Counted from the first letter of the stretch, positions 7,136-13,576 are shown. The stretch: 19,183 nucleotides of DNA from JAGXIT01 sp049293335 (GCA_049293335.1 JBATSO010000017.1:1-19183), one strand, 5' to 3'. Notes: generated by a model from the letters alone, not told the origin. Made by a program: numbers and translations.

Positions 7136-7694
7136 GCTTGAACCACTCTAGGTAGTGTTGCAGCTCGGCGATACTCGCCTGAATATCATCAAACGCGCGG
7201 TGCACTTCTTTTTTTTCAAAGTTCACCCCGTAACGGCCCTGCATATACACTTTCCAGGCGCTGACATCGAGCATGCGGTAGTGCAGCTTCAGGTCAAAGC
7301 TCGGCCAGTACCGCGCAATAAACTTGCGGTCGTTATAAATGCTATTCCCTGCCAGTACGGCTGGTTCAGCGCCAAAGTGCTGCTCAAGCAGCGCAATCAG
7401 CTCTGACTCAATCTGATAACTTGGTTTTGCAATGGCGGCGTCGGCAGTTTTGCGTATAAATTCATCGCGGTTTTCGGGGTAGTTTTGCCACCAGGCGTTT
7501 TTTTGCATGCGGTCAACCACGACCTCTCGGGGTTGCTGCACAATAGCTTCGTAGCTGGCAAGTGTGTTGCATTCAAAGTCGGTTACCTCTGCGGCAATTT
7601 CTAAAATAACATCTTCAGTCGGGTCCAGCCCTGTCATTTCTAAATCTACCCAGAGCAACCGTGTCGGCAGCGGCTTTTTTTTGATCTCACTCAT
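7119..7694 (-). CDS. orn: Oligoribonuclease (DEDDh 3'-5' exoribonuclease)
   Basis: This enzyme degrades 2-5 nt RNA fragments, including linear dinucleotides such as pGpG, to mononucleotides, finishing mRNA turnover. The protein has 191 residues, close to the usual 180-190. The DEDDh residues are present: Asp17 and Glu19 (WVDLEMTGLDP), Asp122 (GNSIYNDRKFI), and His165 with Asp170 (HRAFDDIQASI). The start ATG 7692-7694 follows a TATACT box (7704-7709) with only a few bases of leader. It is the first gene of a pair with the HAD phosphatase (17-base overlap). A MITE-like palindrome lies upstream and could disturb or insulate the promoter. Confidence 0.95.
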   Translation of the reverse strand: MSEIKKKPLPTRLLWVDLEMTGLDPTEDVILEIAAEVTDFECNTLASYEAIVQQPREVVVDRMQKNAWWQNYPENRDEFIRKTADAAIAKPSYQIESELIALLEQHFGAEPAVLAGNSIYNDRKFIARYWPSFDLKLHYRMLDVSAWKVYMQGRYGVNFEKKEVHRAFDDIQASIAELQHYLEWFKHGNEV

Positions 7695-7703
7695 TATCTA
7701 TAG

Positions 7704-7709
7704 AGTATA
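7704..7709 (-). promoter_or_regulatory. Possible -10 box of orn
   Basis: TATACT on the minus strand would place transcript start about three bases before ATG 7694. No convincing -35 box is present, and the position where it should lie is close to the edge of the palindromic repeat beginning at 7733. Confidence 0.35.
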
Positions 7710-7732
7710 TACCACCCACGCACACTTTTAGG

Positions 7733-7860
7733 GCTGACCCACATGCACTTTTTACTCCCGTGTCATCCCGACCGAAGTGGAGGGATCTCGTTAGGTGCAA
7801 ACATACTGAGATCTTTCGACTTTGCTCAAGATGACATCCAAAAAGTGCATGTGGGTCAGC
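7733..7860. mobile_element. MITE-like palindromic repeat with perfect 21-bp terminal inverted repeats
   Basis: The outer arms 7733-7753 and 7840-7860 are exact reverse complements over 21 bases. Inside them is a second, imperfect palindrome: TGTCATC 7761-7767 pairs with GATGACA 7830-7836, and GGGATCTC pairs with GAGATCTT nearer the centre (loop about 7791-7807). The inner TGTCATCCCGA...GGATCT style is known to me as a widespread kind of bacterial interspersed palindrome. No reading frame lies inside, so any movement would need a transposase supplied from elsewhere. The whole unit could fold into one long hairpin in RNA from either strand. It fills most of the 245-base gap between orn and the FMN reductase gene. 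Confidence 0.8.
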
Positions 7861-7890
7861 TTTTTGGGTTTAGCCCCATCGTTTCTATAA

Positions 7891-7916
7891 ATAACTTACG
7901 CGTACGAGTAAGTTAT
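7891..7916 (-). terminator. Probable terminator hairpin after the FMN reductase gene
   Basis: ATAACTTAC (7891-7899) and GTAAGTTAT (7908-7916) are perfect 9-bp inverted arms with an 8-base loop. They lie 24 bases downstream of the reductase stop. On the minus strand the stem is followed by TTATAG, a weak U-tract, so termination is plausible but not certain. Confidence 0.5.
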
Positions 7917-7939
7917 TAGCAAACTTCGGCGGAGCAGTA

Positions 7940-8488
7940 TTAGGCGAGCTTCGCCAGGCCGATTTCGAGCTGTTTGGTCCAGTCGTTGTCTGCTTGCAGC
8001 AACGTGCCGTTTTCGTCGAACACACCACCCATGGCTACCATAGTCTGCATACACACATCTGGTTCAACGACAGTCATGCCTATGGTGTTAGTCAGCGCTG
8101 CCCGCAGGTGGGCTGCCGCTTCACTGCCGCCGCTGCTTGGGCCGTGAGCCACAATTAGGGCTTGTTTGCCCTTAAGCTGTGTGTCGACGTAGTCTACGGC
8201 ATTCTTTACGACTGCGGGCATAGAGTGGTTGTACTCTGGCGTAACGAATATAAATGCATCTTGCGCAGCCAATGCTTCGAGCCATTTTTGCACCTCTGGT
8301 GCTGGCTGACGGTTTTCGTTGTAGGCAGGTGGCGTTGGTTCATCGAAAAATGGCATGGGGTAGTCGCGGAGATCTAGCGTAGCTACCTCAAATTTTTCGG
8401 TATTTTTTGCGGCGTTTATAACCCACTTTGCAACTGCTTCTGTTGCACGGCCCTCGCGTGTACTGCCAATAATTATACCTAGTTTCAT
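7940..8488 (-). CDS. NAD(P)H-dependent FMN reductase (flavodoxin-like fold)
   Basis: Reduces FMN, quinones or similar acceptors with NAD(P)H; such enzymes often detoxify quinones and diazo compounds. The protein has 182 residues. The phosphate-binding loop is GSTREGR at 8-14, and the TPEYNHSMPAVVKNAVDY segment (83-100) is the flavin-binding signature of this family; GPSSGGSEAA (116-125) follows. ATG 8486-8488 has an AGGGGAG ribosome site about six bases before it, so this gene has a proper leader, unlike many neighbours. It is divergent from an HxlR-type regulator across a 69-base gap holding a perfect operator-like palindrome. This classic arrangement suggests repression by the regulator and release under oxidant or quinone stress. 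Confidence 0.92.
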   Translation of the reverse strand: MKLGIIIGSTREGRATEAVAKWVINAAKNTEKFEVATLDLRDYPMPFFDEPTPPAYNENRQPAPEVQKWLEALAAQDAFIFVTPEYNHSMPAVVKNAVDYVDTQLKGKQALIVAHGPSSGGSEAAAHLRAALTNTIGMTVVEPDVCMQTMVAMGGVFDENGTLLQADNDWTKQLEIGLAKLA

Positions 8489-8510
8489 GTATTCTCCCCT
8501 CTTATGATAT

Positions 8511-8549
8511 ACTTTATATAGTTAGTATACGTTTGTAACTATATAAAGT
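8511..8549. promoter_or_regulatory. Perfect 14-bp inverted repeat, probable HxlR operator over divergent promoters
   Basis: ACTTTATATAGTTA (8511-8524) and TAACTATATAAAGT (8536-8549) are exact inverted arms around an 11-base spacer. The right arm contains TATAAA (8542-8547), a likely -10 box for the regulator gene with a leader of about four bases. The spacer contains TATACG/GTATAC, giving a minus-strand TATACT -10 box for the reductase with TTTACT 16 bases before it. Both promoters would be covered by a bound dimer. Confidence 0.75.
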
Positions 8550-8557
8550 AAAGTATT

Positions 8558-8887
8558 ATGTCTACCCAACAAAATATCGAACCTAAAATTGGGTGCATTG
8601 CCTCGGCACTGCGCGTCATTGGCCAAAAATGGACCGCTCTAATCATTCGCGATCTATACACTGGCCCCAAGCGTTTCGGTGAGCTCGAAAAATCTGTTGG
8701 GGGCGTCAACCCCCGTACTCTTACACAGCGCCTCGAAGCCCTCGAAAACCATGGTGTTGTTACCAAACAAACCTTTGCCGAGGTACCCCCCCGCACTGTT
8801 TACACCTTAACCGATAAAGGCCGCGATCTCATCCCCATTCTGCGCAGCATGGCCGCCTGGGGCAACAAACACCACGAAGAGTGCTAG
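8558..8887 (+). CDS. HxlR-family winged-helix transcriptional regulator with N-terminal cysteine
   Basis: This 109-residue protein is normal length for HxlR/YodB/HypR regulators, which bind DNA as dimers. The winged-helix core runs from about 14 to 100: ALRVIGQKWTALIIRDL, then the recognition region RFGELEKSVGGVNPRTLTQR, and the wing with RTVYTLTDKGRDL. Cys13 stands just before the first helix, at the site of the redox-sensing Cys of YodB, QorR and HypR. It probably represses itself and the divergent FMN reductase and responds to quinones, diamide or other thiol-reactive compounds (inference from family and context). Confidence 0.92.
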   Translation: MSTQQNIEPKIGCIASALRVIGQKWTALIIRDLYTGPKRFGELEKSVGGVNPRTLTQRLEALENHGVVTKQTFAEVPPRTVYTLTDKGRDLIPILRSMAAWGNKHHEEC

Positions 8888-8908
8888 CGCCAACTAACCA
8901 TATCTGGC

Positions 8909-8933
8909 TGCGTCAGGGTCCGTCCTTGACGCA
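8909..8933. terminator. Hairpin between convergent genes, possible bidirectional terminator
   Basis: TGCGTCAGGG (8909-8918) and CCTTGACGCA (8924-8933) form a 10-bp stem with one G-U pair and a 5-base loop. It lies between the stops of the HxlR gene and the PIN toxin gene. No clear T-run follows on either strand, so factor-independent termination would be weak. Confidence 0.4.
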
Positions 8934-8935
8934 CG

Positions 8936-9334
8936 TTAGACCAAGAGTTTGATTTTGAGGTTTGGGAGGTGTTTGTAGGCGGCGTATAGGTTGCGGTCGA
9001 AGGTATAAAATACCTCGCAACCTGCGCGGAGCGCCACAGACACCTGCAGCGCGTCTTCGAAATCATTTTTCACCATATGGTCAAACGCCCACGCAACGTC
9101 ACTCGGTTCGAGGCCTACTACCTCGAAATCGGAGAGCAAATCTTTCAGCGATTGCACCGAATGGGATTTCGTACCAAAGTACACGACCAAATGTACCGTG
9201 AGCGCTGACACTGAAAGCAGCCCAGGGTTTTCCCGCATAACCTGTTGTGCTTCTTTGGCGTAACGACGTTGGCCAACAATTTCCAGCACCACATTTGCAT
9301 CAAAAAATACGCCTCCGGTATTACTTGTGGGCAT
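8936..9334 (-). CDS. PIN-domain toxin, VapC-like (ribonuclease of a type II toxin-antitoxin pair)
   Basis: PIN toxins cleave RNA, often tRNA or rRNA. With ATG 9332-9334 the protein has 132 residues, typical for VapC, and overlaps the antitoxin stop by 14 bases, which implies coupling. A longer open frame runs to 9487 but would bury most of the antitoxin gene. Motifs: Asp12 in FFDANVVLE, then LSVSALTVHLVVYFG where the usual second acidic residue (Glu) appears to be His, and the C-terminal pair in NDFEDALQVSVAL (Asp/Glu near 93-94) and FYTFDRNL (Asp near 112). The His substitution might weaken catalysis or mark a PIN subgroup. The antitoxin upstream belongs to the Phd/YefM type. Confidence 0.88.
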   Translation of the reverse strand: MPTSNTGGVFFDANVVLEIVGQRRYAKEAQQVMRENPGLLSVSALTVHLVVYFGTKSHSVQSLKDLLSDFEVVGLEPSDVAWAFDHMVKNDFEDALQVSVALRAGCEVFYTFDRNLYAAYKHLPNLKIKLLV

Positions 9335-9593
9335 ATTTGCCGTACTTCTCTTCGAGGTGTTCGTGGTAAAGCTCCTTGAAAGATTTGTCTGGGTCAAGTC
9401 CAGATGGTTTTCTCGGGGCGGCCAGAAACTTATCAAGGCCAGATAGTTCAGACTTCCTGTGTTGTTGCTTCTTGCGTGAAAAAACAATCTGGTCTTTTCC
9501 CCGATATGTTACCGAAAACTCTTCGCCTGCTGCCGCCCGGCGGAAAATTTCGCCCATGTTTTTTCGTAGTTCAACTGCGGTAATCGTTGTCAT
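9321..9593 (-). CDS. Phd/YefM-family antitoxin
   Basis: This 90-residue antitoxin has the usual two parts. The N-terminal Phd/YefM fold (about 1-45: TITAVELRKNMGEIFRRAAA, then EEFSVTYRGKDQIVFSRKK) dimerises and binds the operator. The charged C-terminal tail (about 50-90, FKELYHEHLEEKYGKY) would thread along the PIN toxin to block it. It is the first gene of the pair, with the toxin start inside its last codons. The promoter region holds a perfect 12-bp inverted repeat that overlaps the -10 box, which fits autorepression by the antitoxin or complex. The predicted transcript starts at or one base before the ATG. Confidence 0.9.
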   Translation of the reverse strand: MTTITAVELRKNMGEIFRRAAAGEEFSVTYRGKDQIVFSRKKQQHRKSELSGLDKFLAAPRKPSGLDPDKSFKELYHEHLEEKYGKYAHK

Positions 9594-9596
9594 ACG

Positions 9597-9630
9597 TTAA
9601 AGTTTAACATGAAGTTAAACTTTAAGTCAA
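9597..9630 (-). promoter_or_regulatory. Promoter and palindromic operator of the toxin-antitoxin pair
   Basis: Minus strand: TTGACT (9625-9630), 18-base spacer, TAAACT (9601-9606) with TGT before it (extended -10). The -10 ends 7 bases before ATG 9593, implying a leaderless mRNA. TTAAAGTTTAAC (9597-9608) and GTTAAACTTTAA (9614-9625) are exact inverted arms with a 5-base spacer covering the -10 region. A further half-site, TTAAACTTTA, occurs at 9660-9669 at the end of the next gene. Confidence 0.7.
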
Positions 9631-9659
9631 TAGTTGAGCTTCGTGCTGCCTCTGTTGCA

Positions 9660-10046
9660 TTAAACTTTAGCCCAGCGGAGAATGGAGTCTGCGAGGAGCT
9701 TGTCGTGGACAGTCAGGCGGATGGTGTCGCAGGAGAAGTTAGTGAGCGTTAGGCTGAGCACATGTGCGGCCTCGAGTTCCATTTTGCGCCAGCGGTAGGT
9801 TGGCCGCGTTAGAAAAAGAAACGATTTGCCACACACTTTGCTAAAAAACCAGCCCGCTACCAGCACGCCTGGAAAGCCTGTGCCCACGCGCAGGCCGATT
9901 TCTTTGGCTGTAAATGTTGCCCGCTCTTCCCACCGCGCATTTGTAACAGCCGCGCGCGGCACACGTAGGCCACCGCAGAGCGACCATAGTTTTTCTAAGC
10001 CTTCAGGCTGAATAACCAAATAATCCCCCTCAAGACTAGCTTTCAT
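9660..10046 (-). CDS. Small PH-domain-like protein, function unknown
   Basis: This 128-residue protein resembles a family of small proteins whose start reads like GDYLVIQPEGLEKLWSLCGGLRVPRAAV, followed by GLRVGTGFPGVLVAGWFF and a later beta-rich half with LEAAHVLSLTL. The alternating short strands and the GxGxPG turn (about 55-60) recall bacterial PH-like (bPH) proteins, but no enzymatic residue stands out. There is no signal peptide and no clear transmembrane helix. It follows mscL by two bases, so it is probably the last gene of the argS-NADAR-mscL run. Confidence in a real gene is high and in the fold only moderate. Confidence 0.7.
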   Translation of the reverse strand: MKASLEGDYLVIQPEGLEKLWSLCGGLRVPRAAVTNARWEERATFTAKEIGLRVGTGFPGVLVAGWFFSKVCGKSFLFLTRPTYRWRKMELEAAHVLSLTLTNFSCDTIRLTVHDKLLADSILRWAKV

Positions 10047-10048
10047 GG

Positions 10049-10507
10049 CTACTTCCCTTTCTTCTTGGCTTCTGCCTTTGGCAAATCGAGTTTATCAAGC
10101 TTAAAGAACTTGATTATCACGTAAATTGCGAGCAGCACAAATAAAAAGTTAACCAGCACATACACAAACTTGCCCCAGGCAAACCTTTCGCCTGCCAGCG
10201 TAAAAAAGCGGTCTTGTAGTTTTGAGCCAACTAGTATGTTCATCCAGGGGCTTATAAAACTATCGACAAGCTGCTTTATGAGCCCCTGTGCCTGCTGACC
10301 CACGATAAACCCTACCGCCAAACCAACCACTGCCTTTTCGCGCAAAAACTGCACAAAGCCACCAACTTTTTGGCGCACCGCGTCTTGCGAATCGTCGAGC
10401 AATACTGTTATATGCGGGTGGCTGGCACTTTCAGCCTGTTTTTTGGTTTGACGAATCGTTACCTTCGCGCCGTCCATATCGTGCGTTTCAACTAACTTAT
10501 CGGTCAT
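10049..10507 (-). CDS. mscL: Large-conductance mechanosensitive channel MscL
   Basis: MscL opens under membrane tension to release solutes in osmotic downshock. The protein has 152 residues. After a polar N-terminal extension of about 45 residues comes the family core: GGFVQFLREKAVVGLAVGFIVG forms the start and pore-lining TM1 (about 52-80), DSFISPWMNILVG is the post-TM1 turn (82-94), a periplasmic loop follows, and TM2 lies at about 113-134, ended by a Lys-rich C-terminal tail. ATG 10505-10507 is preceded by AAGGAG (10518-10523) at ten bases; a TTG at 10514-10516 sits right against that site and is rejected. It starts one base after the NADAR stop, so it is co-transcribed. The N-terminal extension is longer than in E. 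coli MscL. Confidence 0.92.
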   Translation of the reverse strand: MTDKLVETHDMDGAKVTIRQTKKQAESASHPHITVLLDDSQDAVRQKVGGFVQFLREKAVVGLAVGFIVGQQAQGLIKQLVDSFISPWMNILVGSKLQDRFFTLAGERFAWGKFVYVLVNFLFVLLAIYVIIKFFKLDKLDLPKAEAKKKGK

Positions 10508-10508
10508 T

Positions 10509-10985
10509 CTAAGCAAGCTCCTTCCGTATTTTCATCCATAGTTCTCCCATCATGTTCTCACCATCACCGCTGGGGCCGCAACCCCAAAAGCTATCAACGG
10601 GTGAGTTTTCGACAATTCGCCGGGCGCCCGTTTTGCGTAAACACTCGCGTACATCCTCATTTTGCGCCGCCTTGGCTCGCAATAACTGTTCCATTACATC
10701 AACGCGACGCTGGTGCCAATCGGGCGGCATTTTGCCGTCGCCCTGGGTCTTCTTAATTTGCAAAACTGCCCAGGGGCTTGGTGCCCGCATAATTGCGCTG
10801 GCAATAGCTGGTTCATGGGCTTGAAACTTCCGCCACTGAAACCCATGCTCCACCGTCGGGAACACCTGTCCCCACAGCTCCACGGCATGCGCCGACCAGT
10901 TACTGAGCGGGTCATAGGCATGCGTAAAAAAGTACGCCTCGGTGTCTGTTTGGTAGGTCAGTTGCTCATTCGGCTCGGGGTACAT
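10509..10985 (-). CDS. NADAR-family protein (YbiA-like N-glycosidase)
   Basis: NADAR proteins hydrolyse N-glycosidic bonds of riboflavin-pathway intermediates, and some members remove ADP-ribose from guanine or other NAD-derived products. With the chosen start it has 158 residues. Family blocks: YDPLSNWSAHAVELWG (24-39), FPTVEHGFQWRKF (42-54, Glu46), a helical middle with MEQLLRAKAAQN, and NSPVDSFWGCGPSGDGENMMGELW (127-150), where Asp131 and Trp134 fit the active-site region. A longer frame starts at 11093 but would overlap argS by 107 bases; ATG 10983-10985 has AAAGGA about five to seven bases before it and lies one base after the argS stop. It sits between argS and mscL with no DarT-like partner visible, so a housekeeping or repair role is more likely than a defence role. 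Confidence 0.9.
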   Translation of the reverse strand: MYPEPNEQLTYQTDTEAYFFTHAYDPLSNWSAHAVELWGQVFPTVEHGFQWRKFQAHEPAIASAIMRAPSPWAVLQIKKTQGDGKMPPDWHQRRVDVMEQLLRAKAAQNEDVRECLRKTGARRIVENSPVDSFWGCGPSGDGENMMGELWMKIRKELA

Positions 10986-10986
10986 T

Positions 10987-12678
10987 TTACATCCTTTCGG
11001 GAGCATGAATGCCCAGCAGTTCAAGCCCACTTTGCAATGTTTCGGCGTAGCGTTCGACCAAACGTATCCGCACCGCTTCACGCTCATCGCCAACTACACG
11101 GTTGTTTTCATAAAAGCGGTTAAACTCTTGGGCTAGTTCATACAGATACGTACAGATGTGATGCGGCATGTATTCGGTTGTGGCTTTGTGTAACACTTCT
11201 GCATACTCGGTTATTTTGCATGCCAGCAGGCGTTCATCGGGCTGGAAATTAACTGTTTGAACCTGGGGTTTGGAATCTGTTTGGCCATTGGCCATTGGCG
11301 CTTGGTGCTTCGCGAGGATACTTCGAGCTCTCGCATGGGCGTACTGAAGGTAAGGCCCGCTGTTTCCAGTAATAGCAACCGACTCTTTAGGGTCAAAAAT
11401 AATGTCGGCGCCAATACGGTTTTTAAGGAACGAATATTTAATAGCCGCAAGCACGGTTGAGTCTTGAGCGTGTTCGTTAGCGGCTAGACTTGCTTCGGTT
11501 GCAGCCGCAATAACATCGACCGCCCGCAAAAAATTACCTTTGCGACTACTCATTTTTACCCCGCCAGCTAGTTTCACGTTGCCATGCGTTAGGTGTTTGG
11601 TGCGGCGAGCTAACTCGGGTTCAAACTGCTCAATTGCCTTCAGCACAACTTTCATGTACTCGGTAATGTCGTTGCCCGTAATGATAACTGAGCTATCAAA
11701 ATGGTAATCTTCCCATTTTTTTATGCTCAGACCTACATCTTTGGCTTCGTAGGTCGGTAAACCTTCGGAATTTATAAAAACCCGTGTATGCAAACCATAG
11801 ACCTCACCATCGAACACCACTGCGCCGTTGCTTTCAGTAAAAACACCTTTTTGAAGCTGTTCGCGCACTGTTAAAAGACCGATTCCTGCCGTTTGGCTTT
11901 CGGGGTAATACTTTTCGAAACTGGTGCCTATTTGGGCATAAAAGTCGTTAAAATAATCGTAGCTCCACTGCCGACACGTCCAGTATATTTGCGCAAAAGC
12001 TGTGTCGTGGTCGTTACCGCTATGAACTGCATACACTCGCTTGTTTGCAGCAATAATCTCTGCCTTTGCTGCTTCGTTGTCTTCATACGCATTGGTACCG
12101 CGTACGTAGCATTTTGCCATCCACTCAGAGCGTTTAGCCTCAGGAATGGTGTTCAATTTTTCGGGGAATTCCCCGCCTAACTCGTCAATGATTGCCCACA
12201 TAGTTTTACCCACGTGTAAGCCCACATCACCACCAAAATTAACACGGTGCACCTGCGCACCCGCTCGCTGCAACAAGTTGGAAATAGCATCCCCCACAAC
12301 ACTGGTATAAAAATGCCCAGCGTGTAACACCTTAAATGGGTTTGGGTCGGAGTACTCGGTTACGATTGTGTGGCCCAGAAGTGGCTTCGGTGGTTCAGTA
12401 TACAGCGCGGTGTGGAGTGCGGTGTCCGATAATCGCAGGTTCAAAAAGCCTGGTCCCGCAACACTGACCTCACTAACCGCATTGTTTTGTTGCAGTGTAT
12501 CCGCTAGTACTTGCGCTAGTTCACGCGGGTTTTTGCCAAGTTGTTTACTAAGCTGAAGTGCTACGTTGGTTGCATAGTCGCCAAATTGTACCTCTGGCCG
12601 CGTAAGCTCAACCGCCACCTCAATGCCGAATAACTCTTTCACGGCCACCGTAACCGCTTGTTCCAGCTCCTGCTTCAT
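10987..12678 (-). CDS. argS: Arginyl-tRNA synthetase
   Basis: Class I synthetase charging tRNA-Arg with arginine. It has 563 residues from ATG 12676-12678, the usual length. The N-terminal additional domain (about 1-100) contains FGDYATNVALQLSK and AGPGFLNLRL. The HIGH-type motif is HAGH at 119-122 in NPFKVLHAGHFYTS, and the KMSK-type motif is KMSSR at 375-379 in GGVKMSSRKGNF. The C-terminal anticodon-binding DALR domain includes GPYLQYAHARA and ends with LELLGIHAPERM. A GTG at 12709-12711 would add 11 residues but falls upstream of the likely -10 box, so it is rejected. It heads a tight run with NADAR, mscL and a PH-like gene. Confidence 0.97.
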   Translation of the reverse strand: MKQELEQAVTVAVKELFGIEVAVELTRPEVQFGDYATNVALQLSKQLGKNPRELAQVLADTLQQNNAVSEVSVAGPGFLNLRLSDTALHTALYTEPPKPLLGHTIVTEYSDPNPFKVLHAGHFYTSVVGDAISNLLQRAGAQVHRVNFGGDVGLHVGKTMWAIIDELGGEFPEKLNTIPEAKRSEWMAKCYVRGTNAYEDNEAAKAEIIAANKRVYAVHSGNDHDTAFAQIYWTCRQWSYDYFNDFYAQIGTSFEKYYPESQTAGIGLLTVREQLQKGVFTESNGAVVFDGEVYGLHTRVFINSEGLPTYEAKDVGLSIKKWEDYHFDSSVIITGNDITEYMKVVLKAIEQFEPELARRTKHLTHGNVKLAGGVKMSSRKGNFLRAVDVIAAATEASLAANEHAQDSTVLAAIKYSFLKNRIGADIIFDPKESVAITGNSGPYLQYAHARARSILAKHQAPMANGQTDSKPQVQTVNFQPDERLLACKITEYAEVLHKATTEYMPHHICTYLYELAQEFNRFYENNRVVGDEREAVRIRLVERYAETLQSGLELLGIHAPERM

Positions 12679-12688
12679 ACTATAGCTA

Positions 12689-12697
12689 AGTATAACA
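12689..12697 (-). promoter_or_regulatory. Extended -10 promoter of argS
   Basis: Minus strand TGTTATACT (TATACT 12689-12694). Predicted transcript start is near 12682, about four bases before ATG 12678. No strong -35 box is seen, which is common when an extended -10 is present. Confidence 0.5.
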
Positions 12698-12756
12698 GAG
12701 AGGAACGGCACTTTTACAGCCCACCCGTCAGATTAAGAACGTTCGACACCACATTT

Positions 12757-12765
12757 TGCTATACT
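12757..12765 (+). promoter_or_regulatory. Extended -10 promoter, leaderless start of the cupin gene
   Basis: TGCTATACT (TATACT 12760-12765), followed by six bases and then ATG 12772, exactly where transcription should begin. No Shine-Dalgarno site is possible on such a transcript. The -35 region is weak. It lies 63 bases from, and divergent to, the argS -10 box. Confidence 0.6.
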
Positions 12766-12771
12766 GCCTCC

Positions 12772-13497
12772 ATGCATCATAGTGTTAAAAAATTACAATC
12801 TGTCGAGCTAAAAAACACAACCCCTTTCAAGCTTTTTGTTTGGAAATTACGGCGATTTATCCGCGACCTACTGGGCGGGCAAGATCTGCTAGATACGAGC
12901 GCCCGCGGCACAAAAAATAAACTGAAAGCAAGAGAAGTCTACTTAAAGTTTGATGATTTTATAGCAAAATACCTACCGACCCTCGTCAAAGAAACGCCCC
13001 GATCAGTTGCGCTAAAACGAATCAAAGAAACCCTGGAAAGAGAGCTGCACTATACCTTTTCAGAAATAGACGAAACCAAGCCATGGGGCGCCTACTACCG
13101 TATTGATGACAGCGAGGCAGACAGGTTTTTGGAAGAATTTTTCCCAGGGCTCGACCCTATCGAGGCACGACTTGGCCGTAAAAATTTGGTGTTAAGCCCT
13201 AAGATTCTTGTTGTCTGCCCCGGCCAACGCCTTAGCTGGCAATACCACAATCGGCGGGCCGAGCGATGGCGTTTTTTGACCCACGGCGGCTACCACCGCA
13301 GCCACTCCGACAATGAGGGCCAGGTTCACCACGCCGAGCCAGACGACATCGTACAATTTGCAACAGGCGAAAGACACCGACTAGTTGCGCTGCCAAGTGG
13401 CTACACACTCGTTGCCGAAATCTGGCAGCACACCAATGCCAAATATCCCTCAGAAGAGTCCGATATTGTGCGCCTGCAAGATGATTATAAGCGCTAG
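12772..13497 (+). CDS. Cupin protein resembling type II phosphomannose isomerase / mannose-1-phosphate guanylyltransferase C-domain
   Basis: The protein has 241 residues. The C-terminal half (about 135-241) reads like the cupin domain of type II phosphomannose isomerases: LSPKILVVCPGQRLSWQYH, RRAERWRFLTHG, then HHAEPDDIVQFATGERHRL, and the end EESDIVRLQDDYKR, close to the family's final EDDIVR...DDYGR. Metal-ligand candidates are the Gln-Tyr-His of WQYH, Glu of RAERW and His of ERHRL. The N-terminal half (about 1-130) is helical, basic and unrecognised, and no nucleotidyltransferase domain is present. ATG 12772 is chosen from the leaderless promoter; an open frame continues 38 codons upstream into argS. 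Whether it isomerises mannose-6-phosphate or another sugar phosphate cannot be read from the sequence. Confidence 0.78.
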   Translation: MHHSVKKLQSVELKNTTPFKLFVWKLRRFIRDLLGGQDLLDTSARGTKNKLKAREVYLKFDDFIAKYLPTLVKETPRSVALKRIKETLERELHYTFSEIDETKPWGAYYRIDDSEADRFLEEFFPGLDPIEARLGRKNLVLSPKILVVCPGQRLSWQYHNRRAERWRFLTHGGYHRSHSDNEGQVHHAEPDDIVQFATGERHRLVALPSGYTLVAEIWQHTNAKYPSEESDIVRLQDDYKR

Positions 13498-13514
13498 CAT
13501 CTTAGTAAAATCTT

Positions 13515-13523
13515 TGCTACGAT
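13515..13523 (+). promoter_or_regulatory. Extended -10 promoter candidate for the acidic protein gene
   Basis: TGCTACGAT (TACGAT 13518-13523). Transcript start would be near 13530, giving a leader of about 47 bases to ATG 13577. The leader includes an A/G-rich AAGGGGGGG stretch just before that ATG. Confidence 0.4.
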
Positions 13524-13576
13524 AGAGCATAAGCAGGTCTAACTATACAAGGATGAGGCACATAAGGGGGGGCACG

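Noticed and set aside
9335..9487. Longer PIN toxin frame starting at 9487
   Set aside because: The added 51 residues lie in the antitoxin gene in another frame and look unlike any PIN sequence; the ATG at 9334 gives the normal length.
10986..11093. Longer NADAR frame starting at 11093
   Set aside because: The extra 36 residues are argS codons read in another frame; NADAR homology begins only after the ATG at 10985, which has its own ribosome site.
10713..11123. Plus-strand 136-codon frame opposite NADAR and argS
   Set aside because: Antisense shadow; both sense genes have clear family motifs.
11271..11300. Tandem GGCCATT words in argS similar to TTGGCCATTG in the groES-groEL spacer
   Set aside because: Too short and within a coding linker of argS; not enough to call a dispersed repeat without a genome-wide count.
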